The notes beneath the pieces were generated by a model. That model was not told the origin of the DNA. It searched no databases and worked only from the letters and a program-made list of their open reading frames with translations. A stretch of 64,000 bases of DNA from Bacteroidales bacterium (GTDB lineage Bacteria > Bacteroidota > Bacteroidia > Bacteroidales > VadinHA17): the NCBI GenBank assembly GCA_003142255.1, contig PLLO01000008.1:92748-156747 (forward strand), written 5' to 3'. This document shows, one piece after another, positions 1 through 11,371 of this stretch. Within the stretch, counting starts at the first letter, position 1; each line of letters opens with the position of its first letter. Both the position numbers and the translations under genes were made by a program.

Positions 1-1
1 C

Positions 2-43
2 AAAGCTCGACTCAATGAACCAGGGAAACTGAATATCAGATAA
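2..43 (+). CDS. 3' end of an upstream gene (partial)
   Basis: An open frame enters from the left edge and encodes 13 residues (KARLNEPGKLNIR) before a TAA at 41-43. Nothing can be said about the function. It reads in the same direction as the barrel-protein gene starting 60 bases later, so the two could be co-transcribed. It could also be a chance open frame, because only 13 codons are visible. Confidence 0.35.
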   Translation, partial: KARLNEPGKLNIR

Positions 44-103
44 CTGACTTATTTAAAACGTTATAGAGAAAAAAAGTTTTAATCAGGAAATTACACTTTG
101 AAG

Positions 104-1804
104 ATGAAACGAACCTTAATCATAAATATCCTTTTTCTCCTGTTTCTTTTACCGGCAGCAGCCCAGACAAAACCGCAGAGTCTGAAACGGGAGGTTACCC
201 TTTATAACCCGTACAAGCCGTCTCTCACTGATGCAACAAAGAGAAGCTTTCTTCCCGAACTTAACGATACTTCCAGGGTGAGGCCCGACTTTAAATACAA
301 AATTGAGACTGTGCCTTATTCACCGGAATACACTATAAGTCCAATAAAGGCGGCATCCCTGATTTCTGACCCTCTTACCAAACTTTATAAAAGCTACCTG
401 AAGCTTGGTTTTGGCAATTACCTGACTCCGCTTGCAGAAGTGAGTGTTGCAAATGAAAGATCCAAGAAGGGGGCAATCGGGCTTATTGCAAGACATTATT
501 CGACAAACGGCAAGCTGAAGCTGGATAATAATGATAAGGTATTCGGAGGGTACATGGATAATGATGTTTCGCTGTTTGGGAAGCGATTCCTCAAAGGAAA
601 CTATCTCGAAGGCTCGATGGATTACATGCAGAAGACAAGATACGCATATGGTTATGATACAAGCATAGTAGATTACAGCCCGTCAAAAAAGGATATCAGG
701 TTTTCTTACCAGGATGCCGGAGCCCATATTTCATTCGGATCACTGACACTCGACTCAGCCTCTTTTTCCTATGACTTTGACCTCAGCTATGACCTCTTTT
801 TTGTATCAGGCGACCGGTATCAGCATAATATAGGCTTTACAGGTACGATGGCGACAATGTTTAAAGGATTCTATGCCGGGTCAGATATTGATATCCAATA
901 TTTTAAACCTTCATCCCAGATTTATTCAGAAGGAAAATATATTGCTTCCGTGAGTCCCTTCATTAAAAAGAGCACCAGTCAGTGGAGCTTTAAGGCCGGG
1001 CTGCAGTTGTTGCTTGACAAGAATATGACGGCATCACCGGTATTTCATATCTATCCCGATGCAAGTTTCAGCTTCAGTATTGTTCCCTCTTACGTAAGTT
1101 TCTTTGCAGGACTGAACGGCAGCCTCCAGACGAATGATCCGAAACATATCATTGACATTAATCCATACCTGGTCTCAGATACATTATTCAAGCTAAAGAA
1201 TACCAGCAATGTTCTGGCAGTTTCAGCAGGTCTTAAGGGGAATAACGGTATCGGAGGAAATTATCTGATCTCTGCCTCATACTCATTTGTCAATGATATG
1301 CTTCTCTATACCAGTATTGTTGACCCCTATAGCGTTTTTTCACCGCAAATGGGGAACCTTTTTGTTCCGCTGAACGACGATGGAGAGGTTTTCAATATTC
1401 ATGGCGAGATGAATGGTGTCATAAATGATAAGATCTCTTATTCAGGAAAGGCAAACTGGTACAAATATACACTCTCAACTTTCGATAAGCCATGGAACAT
1501 GCCACTCTGGGATGTGAAAGCCGGAGCCAGTTACAACCTCAGGGACAAGATACTTGCCAATGCTGATCTGACTGTTGTTGGAAAGCGCACGCTTGCAGCA
1601 ACTGCTTCAGGAATATTTTTGCCGAATGTCCTTTTTGAGGCGCCGGCTCATGTGAACATTAACCTGGGTGCTGAATACAGATACTCCAAAATCCTTTCCT
1701 TCTGGATCAAATTGAATAATATTTCCTTTAACCGGTATTATGAATGGGCCTGGTATCCATCCCAGCGGTTCCTATTCATGGCAGGGTTCACATATAGCTT
1801 GTAG
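104..1804 (+). CDS. Outer-membrane beta-barrel protein
   Basis: Predicted exported protein of 566 residues from the ATG at 104; a TTG two codons earlier is possible but less likely. The N-terminus (MKRTLIINILFLLFLLPAAAQ) is a clear signal peptide. The rest alternates polar and aromatic residues in short strands, with many Tyr, Phe and Gly, and ends with the aromatic FTYSL, as expected of a Bacteroidota outer-membrane barrel. A short conserved-looking segment follows the signal peptide (VTLYNPYKPSL). There is no plug or carboxypeptidase-like domain, so it is not a full TonB-dependent transporter, although similar proteins are often labelled that way. The substrate is unknown. It is followed by palindromic repeats and then gyrB. 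Confidence 0.6.
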   Translation: MKRTLIINILFLLFLLPAAAQTKPQSLKREVTLYNPYKPSLTDATKRSFLPELNDTSRVRPDFKYKIETVPYSPEYTISPIKAASLISDPLTKLYKSYLKLGFGNYLTPLAEVSVANERSKKGAIGLIARHYSTNGKLKLDNNDKVFGGYMDNDVSLFGKRFLKGNYLEGSMDYMQKTRYAYGYDTSIVDYSPSKKDIRFSYQDAGAHISFGSLTLDSASFSYDFDLSYDLFFVSGDRYQHNIGFTGTMATMFKGFYAGSDIDIQYFKPSSQIYSEGKYIASVSPFIKKSTSQWSFKAGLQLLLDKNMTASPVFHIYPDASFSFSIVPSYVSFFAGLNGSLQTNDPKHIIDINPYLVSDTLFKLKNTSNVLAVSAGLKGNNGIGGNYLISASYSFVNDMLLYTSIVDPYSVFSPQMGNLFVPLNDDGEVFNIHGEMNGVINDKISYSGKANWYKYTLSTFDKPWNMPLWDVKAGASYNLRDKILANADLTVVGKRTLAATASGIFLPNVLFEAPAHVNINLGAEYRYSKILSFWIKLNNISFNRYYEWAWYPSQRFLFMAGFTYSL

Positions 1805-1808
1805 AAAG

Positions 1809-1915
1809 CCCCCCATCCCCCCTAAAGGGGGGCTAAATCGGTTAATATATTCAATTTGGTCCAGCGAATCAGGCCCCCTTCAGGGGGCAGTCCCGCCTTA
1901 GCGGGACAGGGGCTA
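1809..1915. repeat. Cluster of intergenic palindromes (REP-like)
   Basis: Three hairpins lie in about 100 bases between the barrel gene and gyrB. These are C6-TAAA-G6 at 1817-1832, GCCCCCTTCAGGGGGC at 1873-1888, and GTCCCGCC-TTA-GCGGGAC at 1890-1907 followed by AGGGGCT. The first two share the CCCC(T)/(A)GGGG theme. The outer parts AGCCCC (1807-1812) and GGGGCT (1908-1913) could also pair, folding the whole block into one multi-arm structure. Such C/G-rich palindromes stand out in this A+T-rich context and resemble the dispersed intergenic palindromes of Bacteroidota genomes. They may also end transcription of the upstream gene. Confidence 0.7.
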
Positions 1916-1990
1916 TCCTAAAGGTCTGGCGTTGTTAATAATTATACATATTTTTTATCATTTTTTTACCCAAAAACCGTTTTAAATATG

Positions 1991-1998
1991 TATATTTG
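1991..1998 (+). promoter_or_regulatory. Candidate -7 promoter element for gyrB
   Basis: TATATTTG matches the Bacteroidota -7 consensus TAnnTTTG. No good TTTG is found at the usual distance upstream, only a T-rich run, so the call is tentative. It would give a leader of about 200 nt before the gyrB ATG at 2207. Confidence 0.35.
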
Positions 1999-2131
1999 CA
2001 TCGATAATTAATATTCATGTTATCAATTATTTATAACGGATAAAGAGAGATTGTTTCTGACAGCTGGCGGTTATAAAAAAATATTCCGGTTCACTTCCCC
2101 GAAAGTCGGTTTTATTGTCAGTTTATTTTGA

Positions 2132-4177
<2,046 letters not shown>

Positions 4178-4198
4178 ATTTTCTGGTAGTCCGAACAT

Positions 4199-5311
4199 TC
4201 AGGCACCGAAGAACTTTCTCCGGATCTCAACTGCCTTGCTCTGGCATACTTCACTGCAGCAGAAGCACCTTATGCATTTGATGTCAGTAAGGACTACATA
4301 GTTATTCTTTTTTGGATGCATGGCAATAGCATTGGCAGGACATATCTTGATGCAATCAAGGCATCCTATGCAGTTTTTGTGAATAAAAACGGGCCTTCTC
4401 TCCATCTTCTTCAGAAAATGCATCCTGTTTTTAAGGAATCTGATCACTACATTTTCGCTTCCGTCAAGAGGTATCTTTTTGAAATCATTCCTTATTAATG
4501 ATTCCAGTTCCGGTCCGTCAAAAATTATTTCAGCAGCACTCTTCATCCATAATCCTCTGCTGAGGGCGATAGCGTTTGTGGGAATATCGTTTGGATTATA
4601 ACCGGCTATTTTGCTGGCAACAATATCGAGAGCGAGAGGGTTGGATGATCCAAGCAGAAGGCCTATTTTTACAGGAGTCCCTTGTCCTGGTCCTGGCCCT
4701 TCCATTCCTACAATTCCATCCATAATAAAAAACTGAGGCATGACTGCTTCATTTAGGTCGACCAGAAATTCCGAAAAAGATATCCGGTCGCGGTGCAGTG
4801 CATGCTGTTTTGCTTTTGTGAAGCCTGGAACCAGACCCAGAGTGTTTTTTATTCCTCCGGTGAAATAAACCAGACCGTGATTTTTAAATTTCGGAAGGGA
4901 GACAATGAGATCAACTTCTTTTATTACAGAGGCGATCCTCACCTTTCCTTTCTTCAGGGCTATTTCCATAGGGTCTTTTGAAAAATCGACCCATTCGGCT
5001 CCGGCTTTCTGGCTTACCTGGAAGATACCGGATTTTTCGCCCTTATACCCCCTGACCATAGCACCCGGAGAATCACCTACAAGTACAATTGCGCCCTTTG
5101 ACTGGAGAAACCTGATTGCAGCATCAACGACAACCGGATGAGTACAGATTGCTTTTAAAGGGTCACTGTCGATGAGGATATTAGGTTTTAGCAGAACCTT
5201 TTTTCCGGAAACATCCGGACCTTCACATTTCTGCCAGATATCCGAAATCTGATCATATACCTCATGGAGGTCATATTCACTGCATTTTCTTACCGCAACC
5301 TTATTATTCAT
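4199..5311 (-). CDS. DUF362 protein with two C-terminal [4Fe-4S] ferredoxin motifs
   Basis: Predicted cytoplasmic iron-sulfur protein of 370 residues. The N-terminal ~290 residues match the DUF362 fold (KVLLKPNILI, LPKFKNHGLVYFTGG, NTLGLVPG). The C-terminus carries two ferredoxin cysteine clusters, CIGCLDCIKICP and CIRCFCCSEVCQ, so two [4Fe-4S] clusters are expected. The reaction of DUF362 proteins is not established, and electron transfer is an inference from the clusters. Its start lies 6 bases after the stop of the PBP4-type gene, so it is probably the last gene of the rlmN-dacB-DUF362 unit. A second, ferredoxin-less DUF362 protein is at 61956-63434. Confidence 0.85.
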   Translation of the reverse strand: MNNKVAVRKCSEYDLHEVYDQISDIWQKCEGPDVSGKKVLLKPNILIDSDPLKAICTHPVVVDAAIRFLQSKGAIVLVGDSPGAMVRGYKGEKSGIFQVSQKAGAEWVDFSKDPMEIALKKGKVRIASVIKEVDLIVSLPKFKNHGLVYFTGGIKNTLGLVPGFTKAKQHALHRDRISFSEFLVDLNEAVMPQFFIMDGIVGMEGPGPGQGTPVKIGLLLGSSNPLALDIVASKIAGYNPNDIPTNAIALSRGLWMKSAAEIIFDGPELESLIRNDFKKIPLDGSENVVIRFLKNRMHFLKKMERRPVFIHKNCIGCLDCIKICPANAIAMHPKKNNYVVLTDIKCIRCFCCSEVCQSKAVEIRRKFFGA

Positions 5312-5317
5312 AGAAAA

Positions 5318-6757
5318 TCAATTAGATTGTATTGTCTCCTTCAATATTTCCTCGATATTGGAAATTATTTCCTGGTATGGTCCTGAGAAATTATTAACTA
5401 TAATGCAGAATATCAATTTTTTACCAGATATAGTCGTAAGATAACCTGCATAACTCCTGACCCTTGTCATTGATCCGCTTTTTGCCCTCATTCTTCCCTC
5501 GAACAGAGGATCGGAGAAATGATTTTTAAGCGTTCCCTCTTTCCCGGCTTCCGGGAGCGATGAATAAAACTCACTGAAATACTCCCCTTTATTTTTCATA
5601 TAAAAAAGCAGCCCGGTCATTGCCTTTGAGTTTACCGCATCAAGAGGGGAGAGGCCGCTGCCGTCCTCGATAAACAGTCCTTCAATATTGATCCCTGTTC
5701 CTGAAAGAAATTCTTTTATGACTTCAACACCAGCTTCCGTTGAACCGGTATTCCTGAAAATTTTTCCCATTTCCTTTGCAAGGTGTTCGGCATACAGGTT
5801 AACGCTTTCATGATTCAGTGTATCTATGATATCCTTCAGCGGAGGAGATACTATCTCGGCAACAGGATTAAATACTCCGATAACCGGGGATTGCATTAAT
5901 CTGGTGGTGGTTGGCTTACCGGTAACAAAAATACCGGAGGATCTTAGCTTCAGATCTATCACCTTTGCCATTATAAGCGGCGGATCGGCAATTGATGCTT
6001 TAAGGACATAATCATCGGGAGAAACAGGCATAGAGCCGGCGAGCCAGCCGTTTGTACTATAGGGTGCGGCGAAAATATATCCTTTGTCGGCTGTTCCTGC
6101 AGCAACCAGCCAGTTTGTGAATTCAAATCTGCACTCTTCAGGCGTAATGCCGGTTATTAACTGCTTCAGGTTGTCGGGCGATGTCCTGAAATGTATTTCA
6201 TAGGTGTTGTCAAAAACGGAAAGGCCATAGGCTCCTGCACCGTAATAGTTACCGGCATCTTCCCAAAGCCATTTGGCCGGAACTGGAAGATAATCGTAAT
6301 ATGAATCATCGGTTATTACCCTGCCGTTAATCTTTTTAATTCCCAGCTTGTTAATTTCGGTGACCCACTTTTCCGTAAACCCTGCATAATAATTGTCAAA
6401 CCTGTCTGATCCCAGTGCCGGATCTCCTCCTCCTTTTATAATAATATCGCCAATAAGTTTCCCCGATCGCCTGTTCAAAGAACCGGTATATCCGACCGAT
6501 GTTTTGAAAGTATGATCAGGCCCAAGCATCTCAAGGGCAGCAGCCGATGTGACAAGTTTAAGGATTGAAGCCGGAATGAGGCTTTTATCCGGATTGTATT
6601 CAAAAACTGAATTTCCGCTGTCGGCATCAATGATGCTGAAGGATACTGAAGCATGTTCCATTGCAGAATCAGAAAGGAACATCCTGAATGATTTCTCCTG
6701 TGATAATGAAACCAGTGGGATAAAAAGGAACAGGAAAGAGAGCGCCCTTCTGCTCAT
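5318..6757 (-). CDS. dacB: D-alanyl-D-alanine carboxypeptidase/endopeptidase (PBP4, peptidase S13)
   Basis: Periplasmic penicillin-binding protein of 479 residues that trims or cleaves peptide cross-links in peptidoglycan. The signal peptide is SFLFLFIPLVSLSQ. The three active-site boxes of serine penicillin-recognising enzymes are visible: S64-I-L-K67, SVN near residue 320, and KSG near residue 425 in place of the commoner KTG. The insert between the first two boxes is long, as in class C PBPs. Its ATG overlaps the rlmN stop (ATGA), indicating translational coupling. The diaminopimelate epimerase gene upstream on the same strand also serves cell-wall synthesis. Confidence 0.93.
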   Translation of the reverse strand: MSRRALSFLFLFIPLVSLSQEKSFRMFLSDSAMEHASVSFSIIDADSGNSVFEYNPDKSLIPASILKLVTSAAALEMLGPDHTFKTSVGYTGSLNRRSGKLIGDIIIKGGGDPALGSDRFDNYYAGFTEKWVTEINKLGIKKINGRVITDDSYYDYLPVPAKWLWEDAGNYYGAGAYGLSVFDNTYEIHFRTSPDNLKQLITGITPEECRFEFTNWLVAAGTADKGYIFAAPYSTNGWLAGSMPVSPDDYVLKASIADPPLIMAKVIDLKLRSSGIFVTGKPTTTRLMQSPVIGVFNPVAEIVSPPLKDIIDTLNHESVNLYAEHLAKEMGKIFRNTGSTEAGVEVIKEFLSGTGINIEGLFIEDGSGLSPLDAVNSKAMTGLLFYMKNKGEYFSEFYSSLPEAGKEGTLKNHFSDPLFEGRMRAKSGSMTRVRSYAGYLTTISGKKLIFCIIVNNFSGPYQEIISNIEEILKETIQSN

Positions 6758-7794
6758 GACTGTTTCTCTTTATTTTGTTCGAGGGTGGACAGGAGTCCGC
6801 ATGCTGCCTGAATATCCTCTCCCCTTGATGACCTTATAGTTGTGAGGATACCCCTGGCGTTCAGAGCCTCTTTGAATTCAATGGTCTCCCTGATACCGGG
6901 GCTGGTGAATTCAGATCCTGGAATATGGTGAAACCGGATGATGTTGATCCTGCATTTGATGCCGTTCAGTATTCTTGCAAGCTCTTTTATGTGCCGTGGT
7001 GTGTCATTCATTCCCTTAAAGAGAATATATTCGAATGATACTCTTCTCTGGGTCTGGCCTTTGAAATCAAAGTTTCTGATGATATCCAGAACATCCTTAA
7101 CCGAGTTTGTTCTCTGAATGGGCATCAGCTTTCTTCTCTCGTCGTCGAACGGTGAATGAAGACTGACAGCAAGATGGCACCTGCTCTTTTCAAGAAACTC
7201 GCTTATGCTGCTTTTCAGACCTACCGTGCTGACGGTGATCCTTGTCGGGCTCCATCCGTAACCCCAGTCGCTTGTCAGTATTTCAAGGCTTTTAAGCAAT
7301 TCATTTATGTTATCAAGCGGTTCACCCATACCCATGAAGACCATGTTTGTGAGTTTCCGGAACTCAGGAAGGCTCCTGAACTGGTTGAGTATCTCATTTG
7401 AGGTAAGGTTTCCCTGGAAGCCCTGTTTACCGGTCATGCAGAAGATACAGCCCATCTTGCAGCCGGCCTGGGAAGAAACACAAATCGTGGCACGGTCTTC
7501 ATCAGGGATATATGCTGTCTCGATATATTTATCGTTCAGGACTTTATACAGATATTTCTTAGTACCATCGGAGCTTTCGGCTGAATTGATCGGAGCAGAG
7601 AGGCCTACCTCATAATCATTGAATAGTATCTCCCTCATTTTTTTTGAAAGATTGGTCATCTCTTCGATTGAAGAGATCTCCTTCTTGTACAACCAGTCGG
7701 CAATCTGCCTGGCAGCAAACCCGGGCATTCCTAATCGCTTTGTGACAGGGATCAGTTCGTTGAGTGTTTTACCGTATAATTTTTCCTTAATCAT
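6754..7794 (-). CDS. rlmN: Dual-specificity 23S rRNA/tRNA adenine-C2 methyltransferase (radical SAM)
   Basis: Methylates C2 of A2503 in 23S rRNA and A37 in some tRNAs by radical-SAM chemistry. The 346-residue protein has the cluster-binding motif C112-KMG-C116-IF-C119. The methyl-carrying cysteine near the C-terminus is probably C332 (DIQAACGLL). Family blocks FMGMGEPLDN, LAVSLHSP and RSSRGEDI are also present. Length is normal. Its stop overlaps the start of the PBP4-type gene by ATGA. The gap to dapF upstream is 133 bases, so dapF could be in the same transcript. Confidence 0.97.
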   Translation of the reverse strand: MIKEKLYGKTLNELIPVTKRLGMPGFAARQIADWLYKKEISSIEEMTNLSKKMREILFNDYEVGLSAPINSAESSDGTKKYLYKVLNDKYIETAYIPDEDRATICVSSQAGCKMGCIFCMTGKQGFQGNLTSNEILNQFRSLPEFRKLTNMVFMGMGEPLDNINELLKSLEILTSDWGYGWSPTRITVSTVGLKSSISEFLEKSRCHLAVSLHSPFDDERRKLMPIQRTNSVKDVLDIIRNFDFKGQTQRRVSFEYILFKGMNDTPRHIKELARILNGIKCRINIIRFHHIPGSEFTSPGIRETIEFKEALNARGILTTIRSSRGEDIQAACGLLSTLEQNKEKQS

Positions 7795-7839
7795 TCAGGA
7801 TATCCTGATAGTAATATGAATTTATTTAAGGTTTACCAA

Positions 7840-7912
7840 GAACTTACAAAGAGTGACACAGAGGTTTTTCTCAGTGGAACTCTGAGCTTCTCCGGATTTC
7901 CTCTGTGTAATT
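7840..7912. repeat. CACAGAG/CTCTGTG-type intergenic repeat
   Basis: The gap between dapF and rlmN carries AGAGTGACACAGAGG, then CTCAGTGGAACTCTGAG, then TTTCCTCTGTGTAA. The outer ACACAGAGG and CCTCTGTGT are inverted copies, and the CTCAG...CTGAG between them is a further inverted pair. It resembles a short 'cacagag' repeat family often seen between Bacteroidota genes. No protein is encoded. Confidence 0.5.
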
Positions 7913-7927
7913 TTTTCATCTTTTATA

Positions 7928-8707
7928 TTACACTTTTATAGTTCCTTCGTAAACAAAGGTTGCCGGACCAGTAAGCCAGATATTGGTCACTTTCCCATCC
8001 TTCACATCAAATTCGACCTTAAGGTTTCCACCTCTAGCTTTTACTTTAACAGGGGCGCTGACAAATCGTCCGCTCAGTACTGAAGCGATGGCAGATGCAG
8101 TAATCCCGGTTCCGCATGCAAGAGTTTCGTCTTCAACACCTCTTTCAAACGTTCTGAGATGCAGTGTATCATTGATAATCTCAACAAAATTCACATTAGT
8201 TCCGCCCGGAGCGAATTCAGGAGCCCATCTGAGTTTTTTCCCTTCATTGAAGACGTCCATTTTTTCTACACCTTCAGTGAAAACAACATAATGTGGAGAA
8301 CCTGTATTCAGAAAATAGCTGCCATTGATGATCTTATAGTTATTGACATCAGCCATCTGGAGACGGACAATATCATTATCGACTGTGGCTTCATGGATCC
8401 CGTCAAATGCCAGGAATTTTTGCTTATTGCCGGCAATGCCTGATTTCTTTGTAAAATGGGCCACGCACCTTCCTCCATTTCCGCACATGGAGCCAAGCTT
8501 ACCGTCGGAATTGAAGTATTTCATTTCAAAATCACCGTTACTTGCATCCGATACAAGTATCAACCCGTCGGCGCCAATGCCAAAACGCCGGTCGCAAAGT
8601 TTGTTAATAATATTTTCATCGCCGGGATTAATTACACCCTTTCGGTTGTCAATGATAATGAAATCATTACCGGCACCCTGGTATTTGTTAAAAGTAATAT
8701 TCATCAA
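7928..8707 (-). CDS. dapF: Diaminopimelate epimerase
   Basis: Converts LL- to meso-diaminopimelate in the lysine and peptidoglycan precursor pathway; cytoplasmic and cofactor-independent. The 259-residue protein has both catalytic cysteine motifs, MC75-GNGGRC and ETLAC198-GTG, and the N-terminal block YQGAGNDFIIID. A second Met directly follows the first, so the start may be one codon later. The gene is divergent from the HtrA gene with about 145 bases between. Its presence indicates a DAP-type cell wall. Confidence 0.97.
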   Translation of the reverse strand: MMNITFNKYQGAGNDFIIIDNRKGVINPGDENIINKLCDRRFGIGADGLILVSDASNGDFEMKYFNSDGKLGSMCGNGGRCVAHFTKKSGIAGNKQKFLAFDGIHEATVDNDIVRLQMADVNNYKIINGSYFLNTGSPHYVVFTEGVEKMDVFNEGKKLRWAPEFAPGGTNVNFVEIINDTLHLRTFERGVEDETLACGTGITASAIASVLSGRFVSAPVKVKARGGNLKVEFDVKDGKVTNIWLTGPATFVYEGTIKV

Positions 8708-8853
8708 TGTTAAATTGTTGTTAAATCATTGTAAACTATTGAAGATCATTGAAAAATTGCATGATCTTTGTAAAACAAATTTACCGTAAAATGGTTGTAA
8801 ATATATGAATCTTTTAAAGAGGAATAAAAGTTGATTTCAACCAGGGTAAAAAA

Positions 8854-10329
8854 ATGATTTTAAAATTTAATTCTCAAATTATGAAAGGCAAGTATTTATT
8901 TGGTGCATTATTAATGGCAGTACTGGGTGGAGCCATTTCATTATTCGCTTATACAAAAATTATCGGTAAACCGGCACCTACGGTTGCCAGGGATAGTTCA
9001 GTGATCGATTCTCCTGTCGCAAAACCATTGCTTACCTCCTTTGAAATGGCTGAGGGACAAGTTGATTTTACCTATGCAGCTGAGCAGACCGTTCATGCTG
9101 TTGTACATGTACATATTGTTGCAAAAGTAGACCAGCCTGATAATCCATTCATGCAGTTCTTTTATGGCGACAATTACAAAAGCAGTCCCAGGGAAGTATC
9201 AGGATACGGTTCAGGAGTGATCATTTCACCTGATGGCTATATTATTACCAACAACCATGTAATTGAGGATGCTGATAATATTGAAGTGAAGCTCAATGAC
9301 AACAGGGAATTCAAGGCTGAAGTTGTGGGACGCGACCCAAGTACTGATATTGCCCTTCTTAAGATCAAGGCCGATAACCTCTCTTTCCTAAAATATGGTG
9401 ATTCTGAAAAGTTAAAAGTGGGAGAGTGGGTTCTTGCAGTTGGCAACCCCTTCAACCTTAGTTCGACGGTGACTGCAGGTATTGTCAGCGCAAAGGGAAG
9501 GAATCTCCAGCTGATCAACAGCAGCTACAGTATTGAGTCTTATATCCAGACAGATGCTGCCCTTAATCCTGGCAACAGCGGAGGTGCGCTTGTCGATACA
9601 AAAGGCCAGCTTGTTGGAATAACGTCGGCTATACTTTCTCCAAGCGGTGCATATTCAGGTTACTCATTTGCAATACCGGTCAGCATTGTAGGCAAGGTGG
9701 TTGATGACATCAGGAAGTATGGTGAAGTACAGAGAGCACTGATAGGGATACAGATGGATGAAGTGAGTCCCGAAGTCGCTGAAAAACAGAATCTGACAGC
9801 AGTAAAAGGCGTGTTAATAACCAAGATAATTGAAGGAGGCGCTGCAGAAGAAGCAAAACTTAAAAAGGACGACATTATTACAAAAATGGATGGAATCTCA
9901 ATTGATACCAGGGCAGATATACAGGAACAGGTAGGAAAACATCGTCCCGGCGACAAGGTCATGGTTAACTATTTCAGGGATGGGAAAGAGAATGCTGTTC
10001 CCGTAACGTTGAAAAATATTTCAGGCAATATAAGTGTAGTTGCGAGGGGAATGGGGGTTGATGAAATTTTCGGTGCCCGATTTGAAGCATTGAGCAATTA
10101 CGACAAAAGGATGTTCAATATCGATTATGGAGTCAGAATAATAGACCTGGGTGACGGCAAGTTTAAGGATATGGGTCTTAAAAAGGGTACTATACTTCTG
10201 AGCGTCAATGGTAAAAAAGTCAGTACTCCTGATGAAGTACGCCAGGCTACTAATAATGAAAGCAATCTGAAAACTATCGAAGGTTACCAGCCCGACGGGA
10301 CACATTTTAACATTAAGTGGGGAGATTAA
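8854..10329 (+). CDS. Periplasmic serine protease, HtrA/DegP family
   Basis: Envelope quality-control protease. The protein is 491 residues from the ATG at 8854 or 482 from the ATG at 8881. The second start gives a cleaner membrane-targeting N-terminus (MKGKYLFGALLMAVLGGAI). In the longer numbering the triad is H135 (ITNNHVIE), D165 (STDIALL) and S242 (PGNSGGAL). Two PDZ domains follow, the first around residues 280-390 (LIGIQMDEVSPEVAEK onward) and a more diverged one at the C-terminus. The hydrophobic N-terminal stretch could be a cleaved signal or an anchor. It lies just upstream of rpoD but is separated by an rpoD promoter. Confidence 0.95.
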   Translation: MILKFNSQIMKGKYLFGALLMAVLGGAISLFAYTKIIGKPAPTVARDSSVIDSPVAKPLLTSFEMAEGQVDFTYAAEQTVHAVVHVHIVAKVDQPDNPFMQFFYGDNYKSSPREVSGYGSGVIISPDGYIITNNHVIEDADNIEVKLNDNREFKAEVVGRDPSTDIALLKIKADNLSFLKYGDSEKLKVGEWVLAVGNPFNLSSTVTAGIVSAKGRNLQLINSSYSIESYIQTDAALNPGNSGGALVDTKGQLVGITSAILSPSGAYSGYSFAIPVSIVGKVVDDIRKYGEVQRALIGIQMDEVSPEVAEKQNLTAVKGVLITKIIEGGAAEEAKLKKDDIITKMDGISIDTRADIQEQVGKHRPGDKVMVNYFRDGKENAVPVTLKNISGNISVVARGMGVDEIFGARFEALSNYDKRMFNIDYGVRIIDLGDGKFKDMGLKKGTILLSVNGKKVSTPDEVRQATNNESNLKTIEGYQPDGTHFNIKWGD

Positions 10330-10404
10330 TAATTTAAATATAATATGCTGTAATACAGGGGGTTATTAAAATACCTCCTTTTTGTACAACAATACCAGTT
10401 ATAT

Positions 10405-10435
10405 TTTGTTATTAGATATATAAGAATTACCTTTG
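10405..10435 (+). promoter_or_regulatory. Bacteroidota-type promoter of rpoD
   Basis: TTTG at 10405-10408 and TACCTTTG at 10428-10435 are separated by exactly 19 bases. This matches the -33 TTTG and -7 TAnnTTTG elements of the Bacteroidota housekeeping promoter. Transcription would start only about 10-15 bases before the rpoD ATG at 10456, giving a very short leader. Confidence 0.7.
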
Positions 10436-10455
10436 CAAAAATTTTTATTAGGCGG

Positions 10456-11316
10456 ATGAGACAGCTAAAGATTACCAAATCCATAACAAACAGGGAGAGT
10501 GCTTCACTCGACAAGTATTTGCAGGAGATTGGTAAAGAAGAGTTGATATCAGTTGAAGAGGAAGTTGAACTGGCTCAAAGGATAAAGAAGGGAGACAGGA
10601 CTGCTCTTGAAAAGCTAACCAAAGCAAATTTACGTTTTGTTGTTTCTGTTGCCAAGCAGTATCAGAACCAGGGCTTAAGCCTGCCGGATCTGATAAATGA
10701 AGGCAACCTTGGGCTTATAAAAGCCGCAGAAAAGTTTGATGAGACGAGGGGATTTAAATTCATCTCGTATGCTGTATGGTGGATCAGGCAGTCAATTCTG
10801 CAGGCTCTTGCCGAACAATCAAGAATTGTCAGGCTGCCCCTTAACCAGGTCGGCTCTCTCAATAAGATCAATAAAGCCTTTTCAAAGTTTGAGCAGGAAT
10901 ACGAAAGAACTCCTTCTCCTGAAGAACTTGCCGATGTATTGGAACTGCCGAAAGAAAAAGTCACAGATACCCTGAAAGTATCCGGAAGACATGTTTCTGT
11001 TGATGCTCCTTTTATTGAAGGAGAAGACAACAGTCTTCTTGATGTTCTCACGAATTCAGACTCACCGGTGGCCGACAAGCTTCTGATGGATGAATCGCTT
11101 TCAAGAGAGATTTACAGGGCGCTTGCAACCCTTACTGAAAGGGAAAGAGACATAATCAGGTTCTTTTTTGGGATAGGTTGCCAGGAGATGACACTCGAAG
11201 AGATCGGAGAAAAATTCGGGCTCACCCGGGAACGCGTCCGTCAGATCAAGGAAAAAGCAATAAGACGTTTGCGTCATACATCCAGAAGCAGACTGCTCAA
11301 GGGATATCTCGGATAA
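10456..11316 (+). CDS. rpoD: Primary RNA polymerase sigma factor (RpoD/SigA)
   Basis: Housekeeping sigma-70 of 286 residues. It lacks region 1.1, as is usual in Bacteroidota. Region 1.2 begins at [16 protein letters not shown]. Region 2 has [16 protein letters not shown] and the -10-reading [13 protein letters not shown]. Region 3 follows ([13 protein letters not shown]). Region 4 has [19 protein letters not shown], the -35-binding helix-turn-helix. Length and all regions are complete. It has its own promoter just upstream and a strong hairpin terminator after the stop. Confidence 0.98.
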   Translation: MRQLKITKSITNRESASLDKYLQEIGKEELISVEEEVELAQRIKKGDRTALEKLTKANLRFVVSVAKQYQNQGLSLPDLINEGNLGLIKAAEKFDETRGFKFISYAVWWIRQSILQALAEQSRIVRLPLNQVGSLNKINKAFSKFEQEYERTPSPEELADVLELPKEKVTDTLKVSGRHVSVDAPFIEGEDNSLLDVLTNSDSPVADKLLMDESLSREIYRALATLTERERDIIRFFFGIGCQEMTLEEIGEKFGLTRERVRQIKEKAIRRLRHTSRSRLLKGYLG

Positions 11317-11338
11317 TAACCAGATACTTTATGAATGC

Positions 11339-11371
11339 AAAAATGAGCCCCGGGGAGAGGCTCATTTTTAT
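11339..11371 (+). terminator. Rho-independent terminator of rpoD
   Basis: AAAAATGAGCC and GGCTCATTTTT pair around a CCGGGGAGA loop, followed by a T-rich tract. The A-run before the left arm means it could also act on minus-strand transcripts arriving from the LytTR gene. A second, weaker hairpin (GCCTGCA/TGCAGGC, 11377-11399) follows directly. Confidence 0.85.

Noticed and set aside
10021..11078. Minus-strand open frames opposite the HtrA and rpoD genes
   Set aside because: They lie wholly opposite well-supported conserved genes and show no protein-like features.
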